A stretch of DNA of 64,000 bases from Nocardioides jishulii. Lineage in GTDB: Bacteria; Actinomycetota; Actinomycetes; Propionibacteriales; Nocardioidaceae. Every line of letters begins with the position of its first letter. Within the stretch, counting starts at the first letter, position 1. Shown piece after piece: positions 17,802 to 25,988 of the stretch. The notes beneath the pieces are model-generated. The model worked only from the letters and a program-made list of their open reading frames with translations, did no database searches and was not told where the DNA came from. The position numbers and the translations under genes were made by a program. Where the stretch lies: contig NZ_CP040748.1 in the NCBI RefSeq assembly GCF_006007965.1, positions 2,728,001 to 2,792,000 on the forward strand. The letters are read 5' to 3'.

Positions 17802-18690
17802 CCCGGCCACTCCCGCGGCTCCTCCCGGCGGCGTCATCCACGACATCGGCTACCGGGCCTACGACGGTCCCCGGGAGTCCAACGGGCGCATCGCCCTCTC
17901 CCTCTTCGTCACCTCGCTGCGCCACGCGTACGGCCTGGGTCGCTCCGGGCGCTCGAAGGTGCTGCCCGTGCTGCTCGGGGTGCTGACGCTGCTGCCGGCC
18001 GCGATCATGGTCGGCGTGGTCGCCATCGTCGGCTTCGACTCCCAGGTGATGAGCTACACCGCCTACACCTCGACGCTGCAGGTGCCGATCAGCGTCTTCG
18101 CCGCGGCGCAGGCCCCGGTGATCTTCTCCCGCGACCTGCGCTCCCGCTCGATCGTGCTCTACCTGGCCCGCCCGTTGAGTGCAGCGGCCTTCACCCTGAC
18201 CCGCTGGGCCGCCTGGGTGACGGCGCTGCTGATCTTCATCCTGGCGCCGCACGTGGTGCTCTTCGGCGGGGCCCTGCTCAACGGCCTGGACGTCAGCGAC
18301 GAGCTCGAGCTGCTCGGCAAGTCGCTGCCCCTGTCGCTGCTGCTCGCGCTGCTGCTGGGCTCGATCAGCGCCCTGGTCTCCAGCATCGCCCTGCGCCGCG
18401 GCTTCGGGGTCGTCGGCACGATCCTGGTCGTCCTGGTCAGCAACCTGGCCGTGCAGATGGTGCAGGGCGTCGCCTACACCACCGACCACCCACGGGTCGG
18501 GGAGCTCGCGGCGATGTTCTCGCCGTGGTCGCTGGTCAACGGGCTGGGTGCCTACATGGACGCCGGCAACAACGTGATCACACCGCCCGACGGCGCCGGC
18601 ACGGTCACCCTGCTCGTCGTCGTGGCCCTCGTGGTCGTCGCACTGCTGGTCCTCGGTCTGGTCCGGCGCTTCAGGAAGGCAGGCCGCTGA
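17794..18690 (+). CDS. ABC-2 type permease (pair 1)
   Basis: Membrane subunit of 298 aa, GTG start inside the end of the preceding ATPase gene. Cytoplasmic N-terminus of about 60 residues with VIHDIGYRAYDGPRESNGR, a sequence type seen in ABC-2 permeases of actinobacteria, then six predicted helices (starting at KVLPVLLGVLTLLPAAIMVGVVAIVGF). The last helix (TLLVVVALVVVALLVLGLV) is followed by a short basic tail. The stop TGA overlaps the ATG of the next gene. Confidence 0.85.
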   Translation: MSDPATPAAPPGGVIHDIGYRAYDGPRESNGRIALSLFVTSLRHAYGLGRSGRSKVLPVLLGVLTLLPAAIMVGVVAIVGFDSQVMSYTAYTSTLQVPISVFAAAQAPVIFSRDLRSRSIVLYLARPLSAAAFTLTRWAAWVTALLIFILAPHVVLFGGALLNGLDVSDELELLGKSLPLSLLLALLLGSISALVSSIALRRGFGVVGTILVVLVSNLAVQMVQGVAYTTDHPRVGELAAMFSPWSLVNGLGAYMDAGNNVITPPDGAGTVTLLVVVALVVVALLVLGLVRRFRKAGR

Positions 18691-19601
18691 TGACCGAGCT
18701 CGTTCTGGACAAGGTCTCGCGGTGGTTCGGCAACGTGGTGGCGGTCAACGACGTCACCATGCGGATCGGCCCCGGCGTGACCGGCCTGCTCGGCCCCAAC
18801 GGCGCGGGCAAGACCACGCTGATGGCGATGATGTCCGGCTTCCTCGCTCCCTCCGCCGGGACGGTGACCCTCGACGGCGAGCCGGTGTGGCGGAACACCG
18901 ACGCCTACCGCCTCCTGGGCCTGGTCCCCGAACGCGAGATCAGCTTCGGCTACCTCACCGGCCGCCAGTTCGTCCGGGCCAACGCCGACCTGCACTCGAT
19001 GCCCGACGCGGCCGCGGCCACGGAGCGCGCGCTCGAACGGGTCGCGATGGTGGAGCCCGCCGGCCGCAAGATCGACACCTACTCCAAGGGCATGCGCCAG
19101 CGGGTCAAGATCGCGGCGGCGCTGGTGCACGACCCGGCCGTGCTGATGCTCGACGAGCCGTTCAACGGCGTCGACCCGCGCCAGCGCATGGAGCTGATGG
19201 AGCTGCTGCGCCAGATGGGCGAGGACGGGCACACCATCCTCTTCAGCTCCCACATCCTCGAGGAGGTCGAGCGGCTCGCCCGCCACATCGAGGTCGTGGT
19301 CTCCGGGCGGCACGCCGCCTCCGGCGACTTCGGGGCGATCCGCCGGCTGATGACCGACCGCCCGGTCCAGTACTTCCTCCGCTCCGACGACGACCGGGCC
19401 CTGGCGACCCTGATGGTGGCCCAGCCCTCGGTGCGGGCCGTCCGCTTCACCGAGGCCGGCATCGACGTCGAGGTCTCCGACCTCGGTCGGTTCGCCCACG
19501 GACTCCCCCGCTGGGCGCGTGAACGCGACATCGCGCTGCTGGAGGTCTCGCCCAGCGACGAGTCCCTCGAGAGCGTCTTCTCCTACCTGGTGGCCCGATG
19601 A
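18690..19601 (+). CDS. ABC transporter ATP-binding protein (pair 2)
   Basis: 303 aa; ATG 18690 overlaps the permease stop as ATGA. Walker A GPNGAGKTT (31-39), signature YSKGMRQR, Walker B VLMLDEPFNGVDP, H-loop SSHILEEV. As in the first ATPase the canonical LSGGQ is replaced by a Y-S-x-G-M-x-Q-R form. Same family as the first ATPase (shared VNDVTMRIGPGVTGLLGPNGAGK-like start) and probably an old duplication of the ATPase-permease unit. Confidence 0.9.
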   Translation: MTELVLDKVSRWFGNVVAVNDVTMRIGPGVTGLLGPNGAGKTTLMAMMSGFLAPSAGTVTLDGEPVWRNTDAYRLLGLVPEREISFGYLTGRQFVRANADLHSMPDAAAATERALERVAMVEPAGRKIDTYSKGMRQRVKIAAALVHDPAVLMLDEPFNGVDPRQRMELMELLRQMGEDGHTILFSSHILEEVERLARHIEVVVSGRHAASGDFGAIRRLMTDRPVQYFLRSDDDRALATLMVAQPSVRAVRFTEAGIDVEVSDLGRFAHGLPRWARERDIALLEVSPSDESLESVFSYLVAR

Positions 19602-20308
19602 ATCCGACGATCCTGCGACTCGCCCTGGCCGCCCTGGCCGGCCGCAAGCGCTTCATCATTCTCCTGCTCTTCCCGGCGGCCCTGGTCGGACTGACCATCC
19701 TGGTGCGGATGCTCACCGACGAGCCGGCTGCCGCCACGGACACGTTGTTCGGGCTCGGGCTCTCGGTGGTCCTGCCGTTGCTCGCACTCGTCGGCGCCAG
19801 CGCGGTGATGGGGCCGGAGGTCGACGACGGGTCGATCGTCTACCTGCTCGCCAAGCCGATCAGCCGCCACTCCGTGGCGACCAGCAAGTACGCGGTCGCG
19901 CTCGGTGCCGTCCTGCTCCTGGGACCCGTGCTGATGCTGGTCACCGGACTCGCCGTCAACCCGGACGACTCCTCGACCCTCGTGGCGCGCACGGTGGGTG
20001 CGGCGCTGAGCGCGGCGGCGTACGCAGCGTTCTTCCTGACGCTGAGCACGGTCTGGAAGCACGCCGTGGTGGCAGGGCTGCTCTTCGTGCTGCTGTGGGA
20101 GGGCACGCTGGCCAACGTCTTCTCCGGAGTGGCGTGGCTCAGCATCTACCAGTGGGGCAACCGCGTGGCCGCGGCGCTCAGCGACGACGTGTCAGGACCC
20201 GACATCGCCCTGTGGTGGGCGGTGGCGGCGCTGCTGGTGGTGATCGTGGGCGGGGTCTGGTTCACCGGCGACCGGCTGCGGTCCTTCTCCCTCAAGGGCG
20301 ACGACTGA
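19598..20308 (+). CDS. ABC-2 type permease (pair 2)
   Basis: 236 aa, start ATG overlapping the ATPase stop by 4 nt. Six hydrophobic helices, beginning FIILLLFPAALVGLTILV; the fourth/fifth pair is LSAAAYAAFFLTLSTVW and VVAGLLFVLLWEG. No N-terminal extension, unlike the first permease. Last gene of the operon, followed by a terminator hairpin at 20364-20393. Confidence 0.83.
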   Translation: MNPTILRLALAALAGRKRFIILLLFPAALVGLTILVRMLTDEPAAATDTLFGLGLSVVLPLLALVGASAVMGPEVDDGSIVYLLAKPISRHSVATSKYAVALGAVLLLGPVLMLVTGLAVNPDDSSTLVARTVGAALSAAAYAAFFLTLSTVWKHAVVAGLLFVLLWEGTLANVFSGVAWLSIYQWGNRVAAALSDDVSGPDIALWWAVAALLVVIVGGVWFTGDRLRSFSLKGDD

Positions 20309-20363
20309 CCAACCACGGGGCGCACGACGAAGGCCCGACATGGCGTACCCCCCGACATGGCGA

Positions 20364-20393
20364 ACGGCCGCCGCCCCGAGGGGCGGCGGCCGT
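20364..20393. terminator. Terminator hairpin after the ABC operon
   Basis: Fourteen-bp complementary arms, ACGGCCGCCGCCCC (20364-20377) and its complement (20380-20393), between convergent genes. Just upstream CCGACATGGCG occurs twice. Confidence 0.8.
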
Positions 20394-20422
20394 CTGCGTG
20401 AGGACGTGGGTGGAGCCAGGGA

Positions 20423-20782
20423 TCAGTAGCCGTGCTTGGCGTTCCAGAAGAGCGCCAGCACGATGTTGAGGACGGTCATGGCCAGCAGGGCCCAGTAGAG
20501 ACCGTTGGGGATGCGCGGCTTGCGCAGGTTCATCATGATCAGCACCAGCAGCACGAGCGTGATGGCGAACTTCACGCCGATCTTGTCGTGGGCAACGGCG
20601 CTGTCGCCGGCCTCGAGGACGCCGACCAGGCCGATGCCGGCGACGAAGGCCGTGCCGACGCCGTCACGCATGAGCGCGTTGACCTTCTTCTCGGGATCAC
20701 GCACCTGGACCAGGAGGCCACCGAGGAGCGCGGAGAAGCCGAGGACGTGCACGAGCAGCAGGACGAGACCCAGGGTGTTCAT
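20423..20782 (-). CDS. Small four-helix membrane protein
   Basis: 119 aa from ATG 20782 (the frame extends 30 codons further upstream without a ribosome site). Four hydrophobic segments: TLGLVLLLVHVLGFSALLGGLLV, GTAFVAGIGLVGVL, IGVKFAITLVLLVLIMMNL and YWALLAMTVLNIVLALFW. The HVLGFSALLGG plus conserved lysine/acid in the loops resemble small actinobacterial membrane proteins without known role. It lies 62 nt downstream of the response-regulator gene on the same strand and may be cotranscribed. Confidence 0.7.
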   Translation of the reverse strand: MNTLGLVLLLVHVLGFSALLGGLLVQVRDPEKKVNALMRDGVGTAFVAGIGLVGVLEAGDSAVAHDKIGVKFAITLVLLVLIMMNLRKPRIPNGLYWALLAMTVLNIVLALFWNAKHGY

Positions 20783-20844
20783 GGGCGTCAGGGTACCCAG
20801 TACCGACAAGGTGTCGGAAAAGGCCGCCGCCCCCTTGGGTGCGC

Positions 20845-21510
20845 TCAGAGCAGGCGGCGGTCCGAGGCCCACTTGGTGAGCTCGTGACGCGAGCTCAGCT
20901 GGAGCTTGCGCAGCACCGACGACATGTGGGTCTCCACGGTCTTGGTCGAGATGAAGAGCTCCTTGGCCACCTCCTTGTAGGCGTAGCCGCGGGCGATCAG
21001 GCGCATCACCTCCCGCTCACGCTCGGTGAGGCGGTCGAGGTCCTCGTCGACGGCAGCCACCTGGATGGAGCCGGCGAAGGCGTCGAGCACGAATCCGGCG
21101 AGGCGCGGAGAGAAGACGGCGTCGCCGTCGGCCACCCGCCTGATCGCGTCGACCAGCTCAGGGCCCGTGATCGTCTTGGTCACGTAGCCCCGGGCACCAC
21201 CGCGGATGGTGCCGATGACGTCCTCGGCCGCATCGCTCACGCTGAGCGCCAGGAACCGGGGTGCGCCGCCGGGCATGGCGGCGTGGACGCGGCGCATCAC
21301 CTCGACGCCCCCGCCCCCGGGCAGGTGCACGTCGAGCAGGACCACGTCGGGTGCCGTCTCCGCGATGCGTGCCACCGCCTCGTCGACGTCGGCCGCCTCA
21401 GCGACCACGTCCACGACGGCTCCGGCCGCCGCCGACTGCAGCTCCGCCTTGACACCCACCCGGAACATCGCGTGGTCGTCGACCACCAGCACCTTCACCG
21501 GATCACCCAT
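20845..21510 (-). CDS. LuxR/NarL-family response regulator
   Basis: 221 aa. Receiver domain with acidic pair DD (11-12), phosphoacceptor Asp60 in [12 protein letters not shown], and the switch Thr/Lys in YVTKTITG; C-terminal LuxR HTH (LTEREREVMRLIARGYAYKEVAKEL ... KTVETHMSSVLRKL). It starts 6 nt after the stop of the PspC-histidine kinase, so the two form a two-component system, probably for envelope stress. Confidence 0.93.
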   Translation of the reverse strand: MGDPVKVLVVDDHAMFRVGVKAELQSAAAGAVVDVVAEAADVDEAVARIAETAPDVVLLDVHLPGGGGVEVMRRVHAAMPGGAPRFLALSVSDAAEDVIGTIRGGARGYVTKTITGPELVDAIRRVADGDAVFSPRLAGFVLDAFAGSIQVAAVDEDLDRLTEREREVMRLIARGYAYKEVAKELFISTKTVETHMSSVLRKLQLSSRHELTKWASDRRLL

Positions 21511-21516
21511 GCGTCC

Positions 21517-22827
21517 TCATGCCTCCTCGCCGACCGGCATGCTCAGCCGGACCTCCGTGCCTTCGCCGGGGGCCGAGCGCACCTGCGCCGTGCCACCGTG
21601 TCGGGTCATCCTGTTGATGATGCTGTGCCGCACACCGTGGCGATCCTCCCCCACGCTCCCGGGGTCGAAGCCGACGCCCCGGTCACGCACGAAGACCTCG
21701 ACGCCGTGCTCCGTGGTCTCGGCGAAGACGTCGACCCTGGCGGTCCCGGCATGCTTGGCCGAGTTGACCATCGCCTCACGGGTCGCCTGGACGAGGGGAC
21801 GCATCGACTCGTCCATGGCGCGGTCGCCGACGGTCACGAGGTCCACGACGACGGCGTGCTCGTCCTCCACGCGACCGGCGACCTCCCGCAGTGCACCCGC
21901 CACGGTCGCCGCGTCGGCGGCCTCGCCGGTGTAGAGCCAGGCGCGCAGCTCACGCTCCTGCCCGCGCGCCAGACGAGCGACGAGCGTGGGGTCGGAGGCG
22001 TTGCGTTGGATCAGCGCCAACGTCTGCAGCACCGAGTCGTGCAGGTGCGCGGCCATGTCGGCACGCTCCTGGGTGCGGATGCGTTCAGCACGCTCGGCCC
22101 CGAGGTCGGACGCGAGCCGGACCACCCACGGCCCCACCACCACCGCCAGCCCGGCGATGCCGAGCAGCGTGGCCAGCCAGACGTCGCGCGCCACCTCGAC
22201 CCGGCCCCCGGTGACGGCGAAGAGAGCAGTGGCGACGACCACGAGGCCGGCGCCCGCGGCGAGACGGACGTACGACGCCGTCGTGCCAGCACCGAAGATG
22301 GCCCGGAAGGGGTCGACGCGGCCACTGGAGTCGAGCCACCGCTCTCGCTGCGCCTCGTCAGCCTGTCGCCAGAGCAGGGCCACGCCGACCCCGGCGATCA
22401 GCACCGGGAAGACGATGGCACCGCGCCCCAGCACCGTCTCCACCATGAGCACCAGACCGATGCCCAGGACGCCCAGCGCGAGGGCCTGGCCCATGTCGCC
22501 GAGGCGGTGGCCGAGGCCGGGACGCTTGCCGGTGCGGGTGGCGCTCTCCAGGCCGGGCGCCGACTCCTCGAACCGGGCGTCGGTGGGGAGGAAGAGCCAC
22601 AGCGCGGCGTAGAGCACGGTGCCGAGACCACTCAGCGCGGTGGCCGCGAGGAAGCCCAGCCGGATCCACAGCACCGGGAGGCCGAGGTGCTCGGCCAGGC
22701 CTGAGGCGACGCCGCCGACCAACGGGTCGGTGGAGTTGCGCGTGGCACGGCGCCACTGCGGTGCAGCCAGAGGCTGCTCCGTGGCGTGCGCGTGTGCCGT
22801 CGGTGCGGCGGGATCGGGGGCGTTCAT
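21517..22827 (-). CDS. PspC-domain sensor histidine kinase
   Basis: 436 aa. N-terminal PspC domain (about 26-85: LVGGVASGLAEHLGLPVLWIRLGFL ... GTVLYAALWLFLP), then further membrane helices (about 115-155 and 190-235), a HisKA_3-type dimerisation helix with His263 in AAHLHDSVLQTL, and an HATPase domain (VNSAKHAGTARV, DRGVGFDPGSVGEDRHG, GEGTEVRLSMP). This is the actinobacterial PspC-kinase architecture thought to sense envelope stress. Its cognate regulator follows, and a second PspC protein is encoded divergently 144 bp away. Confidence 0.92.
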   Translation of the reverse strand: MNAPDPAAPTAHAHATEQPLAAPQWRRATRNSTDPLVGGVASGLAEHLGLPVLWIRLGFLAATALSGLGTVLYAALWLFLPTDARFEESAPGLESATRTGKRPGLGHRLGDMGQALALGVLGIGLVLMVETVLGRGAIVFPVLIAGVGVALLWRQADEAQRERWLDSSGRVDPFRAIFGAGTTASYVRLAAGAGLVVVATALFAVTGGRVEVARDVWLATLLGIAGLAVVVGPWVVRLASDLGAERAERIRTQERADMAAHLHDSVLQTLALIQRNASDPTLVARLARGQERELRAWLYTGEAADAATVAGALREVAGRVEDEHAVVVDLVTVGDRAMDESMRPLVQATREAMVNSAKHAGTARVDVFAETTEHGVEVFVRDRGVGFDPGSVGEDRHGVRHSIINRMTRHGGTAQVRSAPGEGTEVRLSMPVGEEA

Positions 22828-22885
22828 CGTGGCTCCATCGTGTCAGGCGGAGCGGTGCGCGACCATGAGGGCTGACCCCGAGCCG

Positions 22886-22926
22886 ACCCTGAGGTGCCCC
22901 GGCATGCCCCGGTGCACGTTCAGGGT
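22886..22926. promoter_or_regulatory. Inverted repeat in the PspC kinase / PspC protein divergent promoter
   Basis: ACCCTGA (22886-22892) and TCAGGGT (22920-22926) are complementary arms; between them TGCCCCGG occurs twice as a direct repeat. Candidate binding site for the adjacent LuxR-type regulator, by position only. Confidence 0.35.
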
Positions 22927-22971
22927 TCTTCCCGATGGCGCGCAGCGGAGTCGACGACGAGGCTTGGAGAC

Positions 22972-24279
22972 ATGGACCAGACGACAGACCCGACTCCCGG
23001 GCAGCCCGGCGCCGCCGGAGCCGACGCAGCACCCGGTGGCCCCATGCCGCAGGACGGCCCCCACGTGGACTGGGAGCACGTCAAGGACGTGAACCGCATG
23101 CACCGACCGGCCGACCGCATGGTCGCCGGTGTGGCCTCAGGCCTGGCTCGTCACTTCAACCTCGATCCGCTCGTGCTGCGGGTGGCCTTCGGCGTGCTGG
23201 CGCTCTTCGGCGGCGCCGGGATCCTGCTCTACGCGGCGTTGTGGCTGCTCCTGCCCGAGGACGGAAGGACGGACGCCACCATCCCCCTCGACGAGCGGAA
23301 CCGCAGCGTCGCCCTGGCCGTCGTCGCCGCCCTGGCCTGCCTGGCGCTCGTGGGTGACTCGTGGGGCCTCTACTGGTTCCCGTGGCCGCTCGCGGTGGTC
23401 GCGGTCGTCGGCTGGTTCCTCTACTCGCGCCGCGCACCGCACCAACGAGCCGCCACCCCACCGCCCGGCACGCCGGGAGGCATGGCGTACGCCGCTGGGG
23501 CCCCGGCGGACCCGACTCCGGCACCGGCTCAGGCCGCACCGGCGCGGGCACCGGTCGCAGCATCGCCAGGTGCACCGGGAGCGCCCCCGACGGGGCCGGG
23601 CCCCACAACGTACGCGTGGACTCCCACGCCCCCACCCGCCCCGCGGCCCCCGCTGGCCCGTCCGCGCGACCCACGACGGCGTGGTCCGGTGCTCTTCTGG
23701 TTCACGCTCGCCCTGGTCGCGCTGGCGATGGGCGTGCTAGGCACCGTCGACCTGGCTGGCGTGGCCGTGCCCGCCAGCGCCTACCCGGCGTTGGCGATGA
23801 CGATCTGCGCGGCGATGCTCGTCCTCGGCGCCTTCTGGGGCCGGGCCGGGGGCATCATCGCCCTCGGGCTGGTCGCTGCGGTCGCCACCGCGGGCGCCCT
23901 GACCGCGGAGCGCTGGGACGACCAGGCCGGTCGCGAGGTCAACGCGCCCACGGCGGCCAGCGAGGTCCGTGACCACTACGACTTCCGTCGCGGCGAGCTG
24001 AGGCTCGACCTCACCGACGTCACCGACCTCGAGGCCCTGGACGGTCGCGACGTCCTCGTCGAGGCGGGGGCGGGCCGCATCGTGCTCGTGCTGCCCGAGG
24101 AGCTGCGCGTCGACCTGCGCGCCGAGGTCGGCGGTCCGGGCGCCATCATGCTCCCGGACGGGCAGGAGCGCGGCGGCATCGCCGTCAGCACCCAGACCTC
24201 GGTCGGCCCCGACGAGGGCCCACGCATGGAGATCACCGCCGAGCTCGGCGTGGGCGAGATCGAGGTGGTGCAGCGATGA
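22972..24279 (+). CDS. PspC-domain membrane protein with C-terminal LiaF-like adhesin domain
   Basis: 435 aa from ATG 22972. A Pro/Gly-rich start leads into a PspC domain (about 45-105: RMVAGVASGLARHFNLDPLVLRVAFGVLALFGG ... LWLLLPEDGR), two more helices, a long low-complexity linker of Pro/Ala/Thr (about 150-225), further helices, and a C-terminal beta-rich domain (DVTDLEALDGRDVLVEAGAGRIVLVLPEELRVDLRAEVG) like the toastrack/LiaF-type domains of stress proteins. It shares its promoter region with the PspC kinase and overlaps the next gene by 4 nt. Confidence 0.85.
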   Translation: MDQTTDPTPGQPGAAGADAAPGGPMPQDGPHVDWEHVKDVNRMHRPADRMVAGVASGLARHFNLDPLVLRVAFGVLALFGGAGILLYAALWLLLPEDGRTDATIPLDERNRSVALAVVAALACLALVGDSWGLYWFPWPLAVVAVVGWFLYSRRAPHQRAATPPPGTPGGMAYAAGAPADPTPAPAQAAPARAPVAASPGAPGAPPTGPGPTTYAWTPTPPPAPRPPLARPRDPRRRGPVLFWFTLALVALAMGVLGTVDLAGVAVPASAYPALAMTICAAMLVLGAFWGRAGGIIALGLVAAVATAGALTAERWDDQAGREVNAPTAASEVRDHYDFRRGELRLDLTDVTDLEALDGRDVLVEAGAGRIVLVLPEELRVDLRAEVGGPGAIMLPDGQERGGIAVSTQTSVGPDEGPRMEITAELGVGEIEVVQR

Positions 24280-24623
24280 GCACCGACGGACCCGGCGCAC
24301 AGGAGGAGTGGACGATGGAGACGAACGACGTGACCGTCCCGGTCGAGGTCGGCACGACGAGCCGTGGGGGCCGCCACCCCGTCAACCTCACCCACCTGAT
24401 CATGGGCGTGGCCTTCGCCGCCTTCGCGCTGATCTGGGTCGCGGTCACCGCGGAGTGGTTGCCTGTCGACGACCTGCGGTGGGTGCTGCCGCTCCCGTGG
24501 CTGCTCGCCGGTTCCGCGGGTCTGCTCGCCGCGACCTTGGGCGGCCGGCGCAGCGAACGCGGCCCGGAGCTCGGGGGCGACGCCGGGGTGGTCGGGGACC
24601 ACCGCGTCGACCCGCGCCCGTAG
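24276..24623 (+). CDS. Small two-helix membrane protein coupled to the PspC gene
   Basis: 115 aa; start ATG overlaps the PspC-gene stop (ATGA). Two hydrophobic helices, LTHLIMGVAFAAFALIWVAVTAEW and WVLPLPWLLAGSAGLLAATLG, joined by a charged loop; the short tail is Gly/Asp-rich. No known domain recognised. A role in the same envelope-stress module is suggested only by translational coupling. Confidence 0.75.
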   Translation: MSTDGPGAQEEWTMETNDVTVPVEVGTTSRGGRHPVNLTHLIMGVAFAAFALIWVAVTAEWLPVDDLRWVLPLPWLLAGSAGLLAATLGGRRSERGPELGGDAGVVGDHRVDPRP

Positions 24624-24661
24624 GAAGGCCCCGCCCCGGACGAGGTCGCCCGGTGGCGACT

Positions 24662-24679
24662 TGTGCAACAAGTTGCACA
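24662..24679. promoter_or_regulatory. Perfect dyad TGTGCAAC-AA-GTTGCACA upstream of the luciferase-like gene
   Basis: Two complementary 8-mers around AA. A second dyad, TGACAG/CTGTCA (24705-24721, 5-nt loop), lies between it and the GTG at 24789. The first looks like a repressor operator; the regulator is not in the window. Confidence 0.5.
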
Positions 24680-24788
24680 CACCTGCTCGAAACCCTTGCC
24701 ATCGTGACAGTGGCTCTGTCAGAGTCCGGGGTGGGCGCCTGTCCGTCGGGCCGCCCACGACCGCAGACGCAGCCAGAATGAGGTGCCC

Positions 24789-25829
24789 GTGAAGCTCGCC
24801 ACCATGCTCATGTACGACGGCAATCCCCGCAGCGCGGCGGACACCGTCAGCTCCTACGAGAAGGCCGGTCTCGACACGGTCTGGGTGGCCGAGGCCTACG
24901 GCTTCGACTCCCCCACCCTGATGGGCTACCTGGCCGCGAAGACCGAGACCATCGAGATCGGCTCGGCCATCCTCAACATCTACTCGCGTACGCCCGGTGC
25001 CCTGCTGCAGACCGCCGCCGGCCTCGACAACGTCTCCGGGGGTCGTGCGATCCTGGGCCTCGGCGCCTCCGGCCCGCAGGTCATCGAGGGCTTCCACGGC
25101 GTGCCCTACCGCAAGCCGCTGGCCCGCACGGCCGAGATCATCGACCTCGTCCGCCGCGGACTCAAGCGCGAGGTGCTCACCAACGACGGCGAGTTCCAGC
25201 TGCCGCTGACCAAGGAGCGCGGCGCCGTCACCGGGCTGGGCAAGCCACTGAAGCTGCTCACCCGCCCCGAGCGCGACACCATCCCGATCTACATCGCTGC
25301 CCTCGGCGCCAAGAGCGTCGAGCAGGCCGCCACCATTGCCGACGGCTGGATCCCCCACCTCTTCCACCCCGGCAAGGCCGATCTCGTCTGGGGCGACGCC
25401 CTGGCCGCCGGCGCGGCGAAGCGCCAGGAGGGTCTGGCGCCGCTGGAGATCGTCGCCAACGTGATGGTCGCCATCGGCGACGGCCCGGAGACGAAGCAGA
25501 TGCTCGACTTCGCGCGTCCGCTCTTCGCCCTCTACGTCGGCGGCATGGGCGCCAAGGGCAAGAACTTCTACAACGACATCGCCAAGGCCTACGGCTACGA
25601 GAAGGAGGCCGAGGAGATCCAGGAGCTCTACCTCTCGGGCAAGAAGCGCGAGGCCGAGGCCGCCGTGCCGCTGGAGTGGCTCGAGGCCGCCAACCTCGTC
25701 GGCCCGGAGTCCTACGTCAAGGAGCGCATCGCCGCCTTCCGGGAGGCCGGCGTGACCAACCTGTCGGTCACCCCCGCCACCGCCGACCCGGTGGCCACGA
25801 TCGAGCAGATGAAGGGGCTCGTCTCCTGA
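24789..25829 (+). CDS. LLM-class F420-dependent oxidoreductase
   Basis: 346 aa from GTG 24789, chosen because TGAGG sits 6 nt upstream; a GTG two codons earlier would overlap that site. Luciferase-like TIM barrel: MLMYDGNPRSAADTVSSYEKAGLDTVWVAEAYGFDSPTLMGYLA-type N-terminus, IGSAILNIYSRTP, NVSGGRAILGLGASGPQVIEGFHG, and PIYIAALGAKSVEQAATIADGWIPH, all standard for the F420-using branch. Substrate unknown; such enzymes often reduce or oxidise lipids and xenobiotics. Followed by an intrinsic terminator and then the acyl-CoA synthetase gene in the same direction. Confidence 0.9.
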   Translation: MKLATMLMYDGNPRSAADTVSSYEKAGLDTVWVAEAYGFDSPTLMGYLAAKTETIEIGSAILNIYSRTPGALLQTAAGLDNVSGGRAILGLGASGPQVIEGFHGVPYRKPLARTAEIIDLVRRGLKREVLTNDGEFQLPLTKERGAVTGLGKPLKLLTRPERDTIPIYIAALGAKSVEQAATIADGWIPHLFHPGKADLVWGDALAAGAAKRQEGLAPLEIVANVMVAIGDGPETKQMLDFARPLFALYVGGMGAKGKNFYNDIAKAYGYEKEAEEIQELYLSGKKREAEAAVPLEWLEAANLVGPESYVKERIAAFREAGVTNLSVTPATADPVATIEQMKGLVS

Positions 25830-25853
25830 CGTCAGCCAGCACGACAGCCCGCG

Positions 25854-25889
25854 CGGCCCGGACCGACCGGTCCGGGCCGCCGTGCTTTT
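25854..25889 (+). terminator. Rho-independent terminator
   Basis: Eleven-bp stem CGGCCCGGACC (25854-25864) with its complement (25869-25879), 4-nt loop, followed by GTGCTTTT: one of the few in the window with a T-run. Confidence 0.85.
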
Positions 25890-25988
25890 CTCGGGCTTCC
25901 CCTCGAAATTGTCGCCCGCTTCAGTGAGACTCACCTGACACCGTCTCGTGACGCAGGTCACAGGCTGATATCCATGGAGGGAAATCTG

